A stretch of 64,000 nucleotides of DNA from Bordetella genomosp. 9 (GCF_002261425.1 NZ_NEVJ01000003.1:1426001-1490000); one strand, 5' to 3'; positions 17,590 through 26,683 are shown, counted from the first letter of the stretch. Notes: generated from the sequence alone by a model not told the origin. Translations and numbers: made by a program.

Positions 17590-18315
17590 CTATTCCGTGG
17601 TTTCGGTGCTTTCCTCTTCGCCGCGGGCCTGGCGCTCGGCGTTCTTGGCGCCGGTGTGCCGCACGTCCGCGCCGCGCACCATGTAGATCACGCGTTCCGA
17701 CATGTTCTTCGCGTGGTCGCCGATCCGCTCCAGCGCGCGGGCGATGAAGATCAGGTCGATCGACGGCGTGATCGTGCGCGGATCCTCGATCATGAAGGAA
17801 ATCAGCTGGCGCAGCGCCGCCTTCCATTCCTTGTCCACGTCCTTGTCGTTGCGAACGACCTGCGCCGCCTGCACCGGATCGAGCCGCGCGAAGGCGTCCA
17901 GCGACTGCCGCAGCATCGAGCCGACGCTGTGGCCCATGTGGCGCAGGTCCACCATCGGCAGCGAACGGATTTCGCCATCATGGATGCGGCGTGCGACGGT
18001 GGCGATTTTTTCCGCCTCGTCGCCCGAGCGCTCCATATCGGTCAGCATCTTCGACACCGCCAGCAGCATGCGCAGGTCGATGGCCGTCGGCTGGTGGCGC
18101 GCCAGAATCTGGCTGATGCGCTGGTCGATGTCGACCTCGTAGCGATTGACTTCCTTTTCGCGTTCGCGCACCTTGTCGACCAGGTCCAGGTCGCCGTTGG
18201 CCAAGGCATCGACGGCGTCCTGGATCATGGCTTCCACCACGCCGCCCATCGCCAGAAATTGCGAACGGACGCCTTCCAGGTCGGCATCGAATTGTTTGTT
18301 AGTGTGCTCGGTCAT
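17590..18315 (-). CDS. phoU: Phosphate signalling protein PhoU
   Basis: A 241-residue protein of two similar three-helix bundles. Each carries the PhoU metal-site pattern: DMERSGDEAEKIA in the first half and ALERIGDHAKNMSE in the second. PhoU acts with the Pst transporter and PhoR to switch off the Pho regulon when phosphate is plentiful. The ATG at 18315 has AGGGAG 6 nt upstream; the frame stays open further upstream but without support. No pst or phoBR gene is in the window. A Pho-box candidate lies 96 bp before the ATG, suggesting direct PhoB control. Confidence 0.96.
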   Translation of the reverse strand: MTEHTNKQFDADLEGVRSQFLAMGGVVEAMIQDAVDALANGDLDLVDKVREREKEVNRYEVDIDQRISQILARHQPTAIDLRMLLAVSKMLTDMERSGDEAEKIATVARRIHDGEIRSLPMVDLRHMGHSVGSMLRQSLDAFARLDPVQAAQVVRNDKDVDKEWKAALRQLISFMIEDPRTITPSIDLIFIARALERIGDHAKNMSERVIYMVRGADVRHTGAKNAERQARGEEESTETTE

Positions 18316-18411
18316 CCGGGCTCCCTGCGGGGTTAACGACGGTTCCATTGCCATGCGAGCCTCCAAGAAACGCCATTCGGAAGTCCCCAGGCCGCATCGG
18401 TCGGCTAGGTT

Positions 18412-18429
18412 ATGACTCCCATGTGACAG
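18412..18429 (-). promoter_or_regulatory. Candidate Pho box upstream of phoU
   Basis: On the minus strand, CTGTCAC-ATGG-GAGTCAT resembles the PhoB site: two CTGTCAT-like 7-mers spaced 11 bp apart. The first matches 6/7 and the second 5/7. It lies between the rpiA stop and the phoU start. A -10 box at the expected distance is not obvious. Confidence 0.45.
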
Positions 18430-18483
18430 GATTATGAATCGTCCGGCCGGCCGGGTGTCACCCACAGCGCGGCCGTGCGGCGC

Positions 18484-19161
18484 CTACTGGCGTACCAGGC
18501 GCCGTATGCCCTGCTGCGTGGCGAGCAGCGCGATATCGGCGCCGGGCTGCGTGAACAGGCCGCAGGTCACGACGCCGGGCAGGTTGTTGATATGCATTTC
18601 CAGCGCCGGCGCATCGGGGATGTCCAGGCCCGCCACGTCCAGGATGACGTTGCCATTGTCGGTGATGAAGCCATCGCGCAACACCGGACGCCCGCCCAGC
18701 GCGGCCAGCTTGCGCGCCACCGCGGCGCGCGCCATGGGAATGACTTCCACCGGCAGCGGGAAAGTGCCCAGGCGTTCCACCAGCTTGGACTCGTCGGCGA
18801 TGCAGACGAAACGGTCGGCCACGGACGCGACGATCTTTTCGCGGGTCTGCGCGCCGCCGCCCCCCTTGATCATGTGCAGGCGGCCATCGATCTCGTCGGC
18901 GCCGTCGACGTAGATCGGCATGTGCTCGACGTCGTTCAGGTCCAGCACGGGGATGCCCAGCGCGGCCAGGCGGGCGGCGCTGCGTTCCGAACTGGCGACG
19001 GTGCCGCGCAGGCGGCCCTTGAACCGCGCCAGGCCGTCGATGAAGAGATCGGCGGTGGAGCCGGTGCCGACGCCGATGATGACGTCCGGGCCGGCGACTT
19101 CGCCGACGATTTCCAGGGCGGCCGTGGCGGCCTGCTGCTTCAATTCTTGCTGGCTGAGCAT
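18484..19161 (-). CDS. rpiA: Ribose-5-phosphate isomerase A
   Basis: A 225-residue enzyme that interconverts ribose 5-phosphate and ribulose 5-phosphate in the pentose phosphate pathway. Diagnostic motifs: the phosphate loop [11 protein letters not shown] near residue 30, [16 protein letters not shown], the catalytic YVDGADEID near 85, and [13 protein letters not shown] near 100. The start MLSQQELKQ at 19161 gives the family length; an upstream extension in the frame is unsupported. It lies 45 bp after rmuC on the same strand and is probably cotranscribed with it. Confidence 0.97.
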   Translation of the reverse strand: MLSQQELKQQAATAALEIVGEVAGPDVIIGVGTGSTADLFIDGLARFKGRLRGTVASSERSAARLAALGIPVLDLNDVEHMPIYVDGADEIDGRLHMIKGGGGAQTREKIVASVADRFVCIADESKLVERLGTFPLPVEVIPMARAAVARKLAALGGRPVLRDGFITDNGNVILDVAGLDIPDAPALEMHINNLPGVVTCGLFTQPGADIALLATQQGIRRLVRQ

Positions 19162-19206
19162 AAGAGCACTCGTTAGATGGGTTTCAAGTTCGCGCAAGGC
19201 GGGATG

Positions 19207-20595
19207 CTACGCCGATCGCGCGTCTTCGTCGTCCCGCGCGGCGGACGGGTCGTCGGGCAGTTGCGCGAACGCCGTGGCCGCCGCGTCGTCGGGCAGGGCT
19301 TCAACGGCCTTGAGGCTGCGCAGCATCGCGCGGGTGCGTGTTTCGGTCTGGCCTATCTTGGTGCTGGCGGTCTCCAGCGTGCGCTTGACGCCGGCCAGGG
19401 CATCGCCGAAACGGCCGAATTCGGTCTTGACTGCGCGCAGCACCTGCCAGACTTCCGAGGAGCGGCGCTCGATGGCCAGCGTGCGGAAACCCATCTGCAG
19501 GCTGTTCAGCAGCGCCGCCAGATTGGCCGGGCCGGCCACGTTCACCCGCAGGCGATGCAGCTTGTCGATCAGGCCGGGGCGCCGCAGCACTTCGGCGTAC
19601 AGGCCTTCGGTGGGCAGGAACATGATGGCGAAATCCGTGGTGTGCGGCGGCGCCACGTACTTGTCGGAGATGGCGCGGGCCTGCAGTTCGATCGCCTTGG
19701 CGAGCGCCGCGGCGGCCACCCGGGCGGCGTCGGCATCGGCCGCCTGTTCGGCCTCCAGCAGGCGTTCGTATTCCTCCTTGGGAAACTTGGCGTCCAGCGG
19801 CAGCCAGACCGGCGCGCCGTCGTCGGCGCGCCCCGGCAGGCGGATGGCGAATTCGACGATGGCGTCGCTGCCGGGCACCGGCTTCACATTGCTGGCGTAT
19901 TGTTCCGGCGCCATGCTGTCTTCCAGCAGGCGCGCCAGCTGCACCTCGCCCCAGGTGCCGCGCGACTTCACGTTGGTCAGGACGCGCTTGAGGTCGCCGA
20001 CACCGGACGCCAGGGTCTGCATCTCTCCCAGGCCCTTGTGCACGGCCTCCAGCCGTTCCGACACCAGCTTGAACGATTCGCCCAGGCGCTGCTCCAGGGT
20101 GGCATGCAGCTTTTCGTCGACGGTGCGCCGCATTTCCTCGAGCTTGCCGGCGTTGTCGGCCTGCAGCGCCATCAGGCGTTGATCGACCGTCTGCCGCACT
20201 TCCTGCAGCCGGCGGTCGTTCATGTCGATCAGGCGCTGCACCTGCTCGCCGAATACGGTGCTGAATCGCCCCAGTGATTCGGCCGATTCGCTGCGCGAAG
20301 CCTGGGCCTCGCGCGCCACGCCGTTGCGCAGATCTTCCAGATGCCGGCCCAGCTCCAGGCGCAGGCCGCGCATGGCGTCACCCATTTCCGCTCGCAGCGC
20401 CCGCTGGCTTTCCGCCAACTCGCCGCGCAGCGCGCCGGCCAGGCGTTCCTGGTCGGCCAGCACCGCCGCCAGATTATCCGTCCCTTTTTTTGACCTGGCG
20501 GCATTCCAGGCGGCCAGCCCCGCCGCGAGCGCGGCGAACAGGGCCGCTCCGGCGGCGGCCCACACCCATAGCACAATGTCGCTTTGCGGCAACAT
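19207..20595 (-). CDS. rmuC: DNA recombination protein RmuC
   Basis: A 462-residue protein. One N-terminal membrane segment (IVLWVWAAAGAALFAALAAG) is followed by a long coiled coil (about 40-190), then the RmuC domain containing SRGTWGEVQLARLLED, PLDAKFPKEEYERLLEAE and FLPTEGLYAEVLRRPG, the last resembling a restriction-nuclease-like core. RmuC limits inversions between short inverted repeats in E. coli. The chosen ATG has GGGGAG 3 nt upstream of it (GGGGAGACCATG). A promoter with TACAAT precedes it, and rpiA follows. Confidence 0.94.
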   Translation of the reverse strand: MLPQSDIVLWVWAAAGAALFAALAAGLAAWNAARSKKGTDNLAAVLADQERLAGALRGELAESQRALRAEMGDAMRGLRLELGRHLEDLRNGVAREAQASRSESAESLGRFSTVFGEQVQRLIDMNDRRLQEVRQTVDQRLMALQADNAGKLEEMRRTVDEKLHATLEQRLGESFKLVSERLEAVHKGLGEMQTLASGVGDLKRVLTNVKSRGTWGEVQLARLLEDSMAPEQYASNVKPVPGSDAIVEFAIRLPGRADDGAPVWLPLDAKFPKEEYERLLEAEQAADADAARVAAAALAKAIELQARAISDKYVAPPHTTDFAIMFLPTEGLYAEVLRRPGLIDKLHRLRVNVAGPANLAALLNSLQMGFRTLAIERRSSEVWQVLRAVKTEFGRFGDALAGVKRTLETASTKIGQTETRTRAMLRSLKAVEALPDDAAATAFAQLPDDPSAARDDEDARSA

Positions 20596-20619
20596 GGTCT
20601 CCCCAATTACCCAGGCCGC

Positions 20620-20647
20620 ATTGTAGGGCGTACGCCACATTGCCCAA
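20620..20647 (-). promoter_or_regulatory. Candidate sigma70 promoter for rmuC-rpiA
   Basis: On the minus strand, TTGGGC (20642-20647), a 16-bp spacer and TACAAT (20620-20625) lie 24 nt before the rmuC ATG. Confidence 0.45.
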
Positions 20648-20761
20648 GTTTTCCTTTCCGGGCTGGTTCCAACCCGTCAAACTACGGACATCGTCGAATT
20701 TTCGTCATGGAACTGTGGCACCAGCAGAAACAGAACAGCCGCAGCGCCCCAGGCCATTCCT

Positions 20762-21517
20762 ATGAGCATCGTCGCCCTGCCAGTCCGGCGTGAGACCGTC
20801 GCCGTGCCGCTGCACGCGCAACCCGCGCCCGCCGAGCTGCACCTCCATACCCAATTCCGGCTGCTGGACCTGGCCGGGCTGCGGCCGATCGCCTCGGGCG
20901 CCGAACGGCTGGTGTATCAGCATCCCTACGACCCTGCCCTGCTGGTGAAGGTGATCGACTTCCCGGCCATGGCGGAACATCTCAGCACGCGGCCGCTGCG
21001 CCGCTGGCGCAAGCACCACCAGCGCGAAGGCGCCTACCGCAACCACGTCGCCGAACTGGCCGAGTACACCGCTGCCCAGAACGCCGCCGCCGGCCGCTGG
21101 AAAGTGCCCATGGCCCGCGTCCTGGGCCTGGCCCAGACCGATATGGGGCTGGGATTGCTGGTCGAGAAGATCACCGACGGCAAGGGCGGCCTGGCGCCGA
21201 CGGTCGAACAGATCGTGCGCGAGCGCGGCCTCGACGAAAAACTGGCCCGTGAGCTGGATTATTTCTTCGACACGCTGGCGGATCACCACATCATCCTGAA
21301 CGACGTGTCGGCCCGCAACGTGGTCGTCGGACAGAACGCCGACGGCGAGACAGGCATGTACCTGATCGACGGATTCGGCTCCAAGCAGGCCGTGCCGGTG
21401 TTCGCCTACAGCAAGGCCTTGAATCGCCAGCGCATCCTGCGCAAGTACCACAGGCTGAAGGCCAAGCTGGTGCTGCGCAGCGAGGCGCGCGCCCGGTTGA
21501 CCGAACAGAATCGCTGA
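20762..21517 (+). CDS. YrbL-like protein (kinase-like fold)
   Basis: A 251-residue protein resembling YrbL, known in enterics as a PhoP-network protein. It has a kinase-like layout: an N-terminal lobe with GAERLVYQHPYDPALLVKV, where the Lys would be the ATP-site lysine, and a catalytic-loop-like DHHIILNDVSARNVVV near residue 180, followed by YLIDGFGSK in place of the DFG region. Whether it phosphorylates anything is unknown. It diverges from rmuC and converges with the glycosylase gene. No PhoP-type site was recognised upstream. Confidence 0.7.
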   Translation: MSIVALPVRRETVAVPLHAQPAPAELHLHTQFRLLDLAGLRPIASGAERLVYQHPYDPALLVKVIDFPAMAEHLSTRPLRRWRKHHQREGAYRNHVAELAEYTAAQNAAAGRWKVPMARVLGLAQTDMGLGLLVEKITDGKGGLAPTVEQIVRERGLDEKLARELDYFFDTLADHHIILNDVSARNVVVGQNADGETGMYLIDGFGSKQAVPVFAYSKALNRQRILRKYHRLKAKLVLRSEARARLTEQNR

Positions 21518-21559
21518 TCTCAGGGGAAAGAGCGCGGAGCGCCGAGAGAAAGCCGGAGA

Positions 21560-21584
21560 GGGTCAGGACCGCAAGGCCTGACCC
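21560..21584. terminator. Hairpin overlapping the end of the glycosylase gene
   Basis: GGGTCAGG (21560-21567) pairs perfectly with CCTGACCC (21577-21584) around a 9-nt loop, between two convergent genes and including the glycosylase stop codon. No T-run follows, so a terminator role is tentative. Confidence 0.35.
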
Positions 21585-22255
21585 TTGCAAGGCCTCCCCT
21601 GCCGCGTCACCCAGTCATAGTCGCGCCCCGCCATCTGCCCACGCCGCAGCGGATTGCGGGTGCAGAACGGCGCGTAGGCGGGATCCACGAAACGGTAGGG
21701 AAGATGCGCGTCGCGGCCTTCGGGTATGCCCAGCCGCACGGTGCGGATCAGCCTGGACGGGCGCGCACCGATATCTTCCACGAAGAAGACTTCCGGATCG
21801 AAATGCCCGCCATCCCAATCCGGCACCTTCAGGCCCAGTGATCGGCACAGCAGGGTCTGGCCCGCGCACAGGCGCTGCGGCGGCCGGCTGCTGCCCTGGG
21901 CGTCCGGATTCAGCGCCTGCATGCGCGCCAGCGACTCTTCGCCGGATACCGCGTCGACCCACGGATGGGCGGACTTGATCAGGACCGCGTTGCCCGGTCC
22001 GCCCGCGCTGATGTTCAACGAATCGCCGCCACGCGCGTAGTACATATAGATCGCGCCGCCATCCATGAACAGCGCGCGGCGCTTGTGGGTGTAGCCCAGC
22101 GAGGCGTGGCTGCCCTTGTCGTGCAGGTAATAGGCTTCCGTTTCGATGATGCGCGCCGACAGCCACAGGCCCTGGTGCCGGCGGCGCAGCACCATGCCGA
22201 TGAGCTCGCGGGCCACCTGGCAGGCGTCCCGATCGAAGAACGAATCTGGCAGCAT
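21563..22255 (-). CDS. DNA-3-methyladenine glycosylase (AAG/Mpg family)
   Basis: A 230-residue base-excision enzyme of the AAG/MPG type, which flips out and removes alkylated purines. Signature regions: ARIIETEAYYLHDKGSHASLGYT with the catalytic Glu in the ETEAY motif, the intercalating-Tyr region AIYMYYARGGDSLNI, and the C-terminal TRNPLRRGQ. The start MLPDSFFDRD at 22255 matches the family N-terminus. It is the last gene of the potFGHI run, 19 bp after the ArsC-like gene, an unexpected partner for polyamine uptake, so read-through expression is likely. Confidence 0.92.
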   Translation of the reverse strand: MLPDSFFDRDACQVARELIGMVLRRRHQGLWLSARIIETEAYYLHDKGSHASLGYTHKRRALFMDGGAIYMYYARGGDSLNISAGGPGNAVLIKSAHPWVDAVSGEESLARMQALNPDAQGSSRPPQRLCAGQTLLCRSLGLKVPDWDGGHFDPEVFFVEDIGARPSRLIRTVRLGIPEGRDAHLPYRFVDPAYAPFCTRNPLRRGQMAGRDYDWVTRQGRPCKGQALRS

Positions 22256-22274
22256 GGGGCCGCCGGTTCCGGTG

Positions 22275-22631
22275 TCAGGCAAAACGTTCCGTGTAGCGTT
22301 TTTCCGAAAAACCGACGCTGACGGCGCCATCCGGCGTGACGGTGACCGGGCGCCGCACCAGCGCCGGATATTCGGCGATCAGGGCCTGCCATTCGCCGTC
22401 GCTGGCCACCGCCTTGCGCGCTTCGGGCAAGGCGCGCCAGGTCATGGACGTCCGGTTCACCAGCTTTTCCCAGCCGCCCACCTGCTCGGCCCACTGCTTG
22501 AGGGTGCCGGCGGCCACGGGATGGTCGCGGTAGTCGACGAATTCATGCTTGACGCCGTGTTCGTCCAGCCAGGTGCGCGCCTTGACGCAGGTGCTGCATT
22601 GCTTGAGGCCGTACAGGACGGTCTGTTTCAT
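22275..22631 (-). CDS. ArsC/Spx-family reductase (YffB-like)
   Basis: A 118-residue thioredoxin-fold protein with the redox motif QCSTCVKA near residue 11 (Cys-Ser-Thr-Cys), VNRTSMTWRALPEA, and the conserved Arg region VRRPVTV. Family members are glutathione-dependent reductases related to arsenate reductase; YffB-like proteins lack a proven substrate. Its ATG overlaps the stop of the permease gene (ATGA), so it belongs to the polyamine operon. No arsenic-resistance genes lie nearby. Confidence 0.9.
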   Translation of the reverse strand: MKQTVLYGLKQCSTCVKARTWLDEHGVKHEFVDYRDHPVAAGTLKQWAEQVGGWEKLVNRTSMTWRALPEARKAVASDGEWQALIAEYPALVRRPVTVTPDGAVSVGFSEKRYTERFA

Positions 22632-23437
22632 TGGGTCCCCTTCAAGGCGGCGCGCCGCTGCAGGTGGTTGGCCGCCACCACGCACACGCCGACGATCAGA
22701 ATGAAAAGCGCCGCGAGCGCATTGACCTCCGGCTTCAGGCCCAGGCGTACCCGCGAAAACACTTCGATCGGCAGCGTGGTGTAGCCGGGGCCGGACAGGA
22801 AGGACGACAGGATCACGTCGTCCAGCGACAGGGTAAAGGACAGCAGCCATGCCGACGCCAGCGCCGGCGCGATCAGGGGCAGCGTGATGGTGAAGAACAC
22901 CTTCAGCGGCGTGGCGCCCAGGTCCAGGGCCGCTTCTTCCAGCGATCGGTCCAGGTCGCGCACGCGGGACTGGATGATGACGGCGACGAATGCCATGCAG
23001 AAGGTCGTATGGCCCGCCCAGATCGTGAACATGCCGTTTTCCGGCCAGCCGATGGTGGTGCGCACTTCCACGAACATCAGCAGCATGGAGATGCCGATGA
23101 CGACCTCCGGGATGACCAGCGGCGCGCTCAGCATGCCGATGTACAGCGAAAAGCCGCGGAAGCGGCCCATGCGCGCCAGGACGTAGCCTGCCCAGGTGCC
23201 GATGATGGTGGCGGCGGTGGCCGCCAGCGCGGCGATGCGGAACGACAGCCAGGCGGCGCTGAGCAAGGCGTCGTCGCGGAACAGCGAACCGTACCACTTG
23301 AACGAAAAGCCGGACCACGACGTGACCAGCGGTGAATCGTTGAACGAAAACGCCACCAGGCTCAGGATGGGGATATACAGGAAGGCGAAGCCCAGTCCCA
23401 GCGCCAGCGCGCGCATACCGCGATGAGGCCCCTTCAT
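22628..23437 (-). CDS. potI: Putrescine ABC transporter permease PotI-type
   Basis: A 269-residue inner-membrane permease with about six membrane segments, the first being LALGLGFAFLYIPILSLVAF. The ABC coupling loop is EEAALDLGATPLKVFFTITLPLI, the typical EAA motif. Family 2-type permeases of this kind pair with PotH for putrescine or spermidine uptake. It overlaps potH by 4 bases at the start and the ArsC-like gene by 4 bases at the end. Confidence 0.93.
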   Translation of the reverse strand: MKGPHRGMRALALGLGFAFLYIPILSLVAFSFNDSPLVTSWSGFSFKWYGSLFRDDALLSAAWLSFRIAALAATAATIIGTWAGYVLARMGRFRGFSLYIGMLSAPLVIPEVVIGISMLLMFVEVRTTIGWPENGMFTIWAGHTTFCMAFVAVIIQSRVRDLDRSLEEAALDLGATPLKVFFTITLPLIAPALASAWLLSFTLSLDDVILSSFLSGPGYTTLPIEVFSRVRLGLKPEVNALAALFILIVGVCVVAANHLQRRAALKGTQ

Positions 23438-24354
23438 TGCCTGGCCCCCCGGCCCGGCTCGACCTGCCTGACCTGGTTGTACTGGAACAGCGCCAGCGGG
23501 ACCAGCAGCAGCAGGACCATCACGCAGGTGACGGCCGCGGCCATGGGCCAATCGGCGTTGTTGAAGAATTCGCTCCACATGACGCGGCCCATCATCAGCG
23601 TATTCGCGCCGCCCAGCATTTCGGGAATCACGTACTCGCCCACGGCCGGGATGAACACCAGCATGGCGCCGGCGATCACGCCGGGCCGCGACAGCGGCAC
23701 GGTGATCTGCCAGAAGGCCTGCCAGGGCCGCGCGCCCAGGTCGTAGGCGGCTTCCAGCAGGCGCAGGTCCATCTTCACCAGGTTGGCGTACAGCGGCAGG
23801 ATGAAGAACGGCAGGTAGGAATACACCATGCCGATATAGACGGCCAGGTCGGTCCGGTAGATTTCCAGCGGCTGCGAAATGATGCCCAGCGCCAGCAGCA
23901 GCTTGTTGAGCAGGCCGTCGTTGCGCAGGATGCCGACCCACGCGTAGACCCGCAGCAGCAGCGAGGTCCAGAACGGCAGGATCACGCCCAGCAGCAGCAG
24001 ATTGCGCGTGGCCGGGGCCGAGCGGGCGATGTAATACGCCATGGGATAGCCGATCAGCACGCAGCACAGGGTACTGATGGCGGCGATCTTGACCGAGCTC
24101 AGGTAGGTGGCCAGATAGAGGCTGTCGGTGAACAGCAGCGCGTAGCCGCGCAGGTGCAGGCTGAAGTTCAGCGCTTCGTCCTTGAGCTCCAGCAGCGGCG
24201 TATACGGCGGCACGCCGAACTGCAGGTCGGCGAAGCTGATCTTGAGCACCAGCAGGAACGGCACCAGCAGGAACAGGGCCAGCCAGGCGTACGGCGGCAC
24301 GATGGCCAGCGCGCGCGGCGACGGCAGCAGGCGGCGCAGCGGCATGATGTTCAT
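23434..24354 (-). CDS. potH: Putrescine ABC transporter permease PotH-type
   Basis: A 306-residue permease with about six membrane segments; the first is AWLALFLLVPFLLVLKISFA. The EAA coupling loop reads LEAAYDLGARPWQAFWQITVPL. It forms the membrane channel with PotI. Start and stop overlap the ATPase gene and potI by 4 bases each, so subunit production is translationally coupled. Confidence 0.94.
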   Translation of the reverse strand: MNIMPLRRLLPSPRALAIVPPYAWLALFLLVPFLLVLKISFADLQFGVPPYTPLLELKDEALNFSLHLRGYALLFTDSLYLATYLSSVKIAAISTLCCVLIGYPMAYYIARSAPATRNLLLLGVILPFWTSLLLRVYAWVGILRNDGLLNKLLLALGIISQPLEIYRTDLAVYIGMVYSYLPFFILPLYANLVKMDLRLLEAAYDLGARPWQAFWQITVPLSRPGVIAGAMLVFIPAVGEYVIPEMLGGANTLMMGRVMWSEFFNNADWPMAAAVTCVMVLLLLVPLALFQYNQVRQVEPGRGARQ

Positions 24355-25478
24355 GAGGGCAGCACCGTCGCGCTGTCGGCGTCCCAGGCCACGTAGACTT
24401 CTTCGTGGACGGCCGGCGCGTCGTCCTGCGCGAACACGCGGCGCGGCACGGTGGCTTCGACCGTCATGCCCGAATCCAGGCGGATGTGGTACAGCGCGTA
24501 GCTGCCCATCCAGGCCATGTGGGTGACGGCGCCATGCGCCCAGTTGTAGATGCTTTCCGGCTGCTCGCGCGACACCACGATGCGCTCGGGGCGGATCGAT
24601 ACGTACACCTGCATGCCCAGCGGTTCGCTCACGCCATGGCTGACGTACAGCTGGCGCGACAGCTGGTCGGATTCGATGGCGACGTGGTCGGGTTCGTCGA
24701 CCACGATGGTGCCCGAGAACAGGTTGGTGCTGCCGATGAAGCCGGCGACGAAGCGCGAATTGGGGAACTCGTAGACGTCCTGCGGCGTGCCGATCTGGAC
24801 GATCTGGCCTTCCGTCATGACCGCGAGCCGGTTGGCCATGGTCATGGCTTCTTCCTGGTCGTGCGTCACCATGATGCAGGTCACGCCGACCTGTTCCAGG
24901 ATGCGCACCAGCTCGATCTGCGTGGCCTGGCGGATCTGCTTGTCCAGCGCCGACATCGGTTCGTCCAGCAGCAGCAGCTTGGGGCGCTTGACCAGGCTGC
25001 GCGCCAGCGCGACGCGCTGCTGCTGCCCGCCGGACAACTGGTGCGGCTTGCGGCGCGAATAGCCGGCCATCTGCACCAGGTTCAGCGCCTCGAACACGCG
25101 ATCGTGGATTTCCGCGCGGTCCACGCCTTCCTGCTTGAGCCCGAAGGCCACGTTGGCTTCCACCGTCATGTGCGGGAACAGCGCATACGACTGGAACATC
25201 ATGTTGACCGGGCGCCGGTACGGCGGCATGTCGGTGATGTCCTCGCCGTCCAGCAGCACCTGGCCGGAGGTGGCTTCCTCGAAGCCCGCCAGCATGCGCA
25301 GCAAGGTGGACTTGCCGCAGCCCGAGCTGCCCAGCAGGGCGAACAGCTCGTTGCGCCGGACAGACAGGTTCACCGACCGCACGGCGACCGTGTCGCCGAA
25401 GATTTTCACCAGATCCGACACGCGCACGAATTCATCGGAATCCGGCACATGGGAGGCCGCATAACGGCTGTCATTCAT
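24351..25478 (-). CDS. potG: Putrescine ABC transporter ATPase PotG-type
   Basis: A 375-residue ATPase. Walker A is GSSGCGKST near residue 50, the signature motif is LSGGQQQRVALARSLV, Walker B is LLLLDEPMSALD, and the H-loop is TCIMVTHDQEEAM. The C-terminal TOBE-type region (about 290-370) contains VYVSIRPERIVVS. It drives polyamine import with PotH and PotI. The start at 25478 lies 5 bases after the stop of the binding protein gene. Confidence 0.95.
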   Translation of the reverse strand: MNDSRYAASHVPDSDEFVRVSDLVKIFGDTVAVRSVNLSVRRNELFALLGSSGCGKSTLLRMLAGFEEATSGQVLLDGEDITDMPPYRRPVNMMFQSYALFPHMTVEANVAFGLKQEGVDRAEIHDRVFEALNLVQMAGYSRRKPHQLSGGQQQRVALARSLVKRPKLLLLDEPMSALDKQIRQATQIELVRILEQVGVTCIMVTHDQEEAMTMANRLAVMTEGQIVQIGTPQDVYEFPNSRFVAGFIGSTNLFSGTIVVDEPDHVAIESDQLSRQLYVSHGVSEPLGMQVYVSIRPERIVVSREQPESIYNWAHGAVTHMAWMGSYALYHIRLDSGMTVEATVPRRVFAQDDAPAVHEEVYVAWDADSATVLPS

Positions 25479-25483
25479 GATGC

Positions 25484-26599
25484 TCAACGCCCGGACTTCA
25501 GTTCGGCCCACATGCGGGTTTGCAGGCGCAGGATGTTGATGGGTTGCGCCTTGATGACGTACAGCGTCTTGGAAACGTCGGCCGGCGGATAGATCATGGG
25601 ATTGTCGGCCACGTCCTTGACGACGTACTTGCGGGCTTCCTTGTTGGCGTTGGGGTAGAACATCTTGTTGGTGATCGCCGCGTGCACCTGCGGCGTCTCG
25701 ATGTAGTTGATGAACTTCATCGCGTTGTCGGGATGCGGCGCGTCCTTGGGCACGGCCATGACGTCGAACCAGGCGGGCGCGCCGCCTTGCGGGATGAAGT
25801 AATTGACGTCGAAGGTCTGCTTGTTCTGGCGGGCCCGGTCGCGCGCGATCATGACGTCGCCGGAAAAGCCGTACACCATGCACAGGTCGCCGGAAGCCAT
25901 TTCATCGATATAGCCCGACGAACTGAACTGGCGGATGTACGGACGGATCTTCTTGAGGACCTCGAAGGCGGCCTTGTAGTCGTCCGGATTGCTGCTGTTG
26001 GGATCCTTGCCGATATAGTGCAGCACGGCCGGGAACACCTGGGCGGCCTCGTCCAGCACGGAAATGCCGCAGTCCTTGAGCTTGGCGGCGTTTTCCGGCT
26101 TGAACAGCATGTCCCAGCTGTTCAGCGGCGCATCCTTGCCCATGATCTGCTGGACCTTGGTGACGTTGTAGCCCAGGCCGTTGGTGCCGTAGCCCCAGGG
26201 CACGAAGTACTTGTTGCCCGGATCGACCTGCGCCACCAGGGCCATGACCTCGGGATCCAGGTACTGCAGGTTGGGCATCTTGGCCTTGTCCAGCGGCTGG
26301 AACAGGCCGCCCTGCAGCTGGCGCGAGGCATAGTGGGTGGACGGGACGACGACGTCGTAGCCGGACTTGCCGGTCAGCAGCTTGGCCTGCAAGGTGTCGT
26401 TGTTGTCGTAGGTGTCGTAACGCACCTTGATGCCGGTTTCCCGCTCGAAGCCGGGAATGGTGTCGGGCGCGGTGTATTCGGCCCAGTTGTAGACGTTGAC
26501 GACGTTTTCCTGCGCCTTGGCCGCCCCTGCCACCGCCAGCGCCGCCAAAGCCAACGCCGCGTAGCGTGCACCCGCGATTGCACCCGAGTTGATACCCAT
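25484..26599 (-). CDS. potF: Putrescine-binding periplasmic protein PotF-type
   Basis: A 371-residue receptor with a Sec signal peptide (residues 1 to about 29, ending AGAAKA-QE). The mature start VVNVYNWAEYTAPDTIPGF is typical of PotD/PotF proteins, and the polyamine site includes TKVQQI, GSGDLCMVYGFSGDV-like segments (here MASGDLCMVYGFSGD) and an acidic cleft. First gene of potFGHI plus an ArsC-like reductase and a glycosylase. AAGGGG 9 nt before ATG and a promoter-like element upstream support independent transcription. Confidence 0.95.
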   Translation of the reverse strand: MGINSGAIAGARYAALALAALAVAGAAKAQENVVNVYNWAEYTAPDTIPGFERETGIKVRYDTYDNNDTLQAKLLTGKSGYDVVVPSTHYASRQLQGGLFQPLDKAKMPNLQYLDPEVMALVAQVDPGNKYFVPWGYGTNGLGYNVTKVQQIMGKDAPLNSWDMLFKPENAAKLKDCGISVLDEAAQVFPAVLHYIGKDPNSSNPDDYKAAFEVLKKIRPYIRQFSSSGYIDEMASGDLCMVYGFSGDVMIARDRARQNKQTFDVNYFIPQGGAPAWFDVMAVPKDAPHPDNAMKFINYIETPQVHAAITNKMFYPNANKEARKYVVKDVADNPMIYPPADVSKTLYVIKAQPINILRLQTRMWAELKSGR

Positions 26600-26623
26600 G
26601 TCCCAGAGCCCCTTGCGAAGAAA

Positions 26624-26651
26624 ATTATTGCGGGACGGTGCCCGCGCGCAA
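26624..26651 (-). promoter_or_regulatory. Candidate sigma70 promoter of the pot operon
   Basis: Minus strand: TTGCGC (26646-26651), 16-bp spacer, AATAAT (26624-26629), 24 nt before the potF ATG. It lies in the 84-bp gap after the Kdo kinase gene. Confidence 0.45.
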
Positions 26652-26683
26652 AGGCAAAATGATAATTCGTTTTCCTGCGGGAG

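Noticed and set aside
26600..26683. Possible Fur box upstream of potF (ATTATCATTTT)
   Set aside because: Only about half of the 19-bp Fur consensus fits, and the genes downstream are polyamine transport genes.
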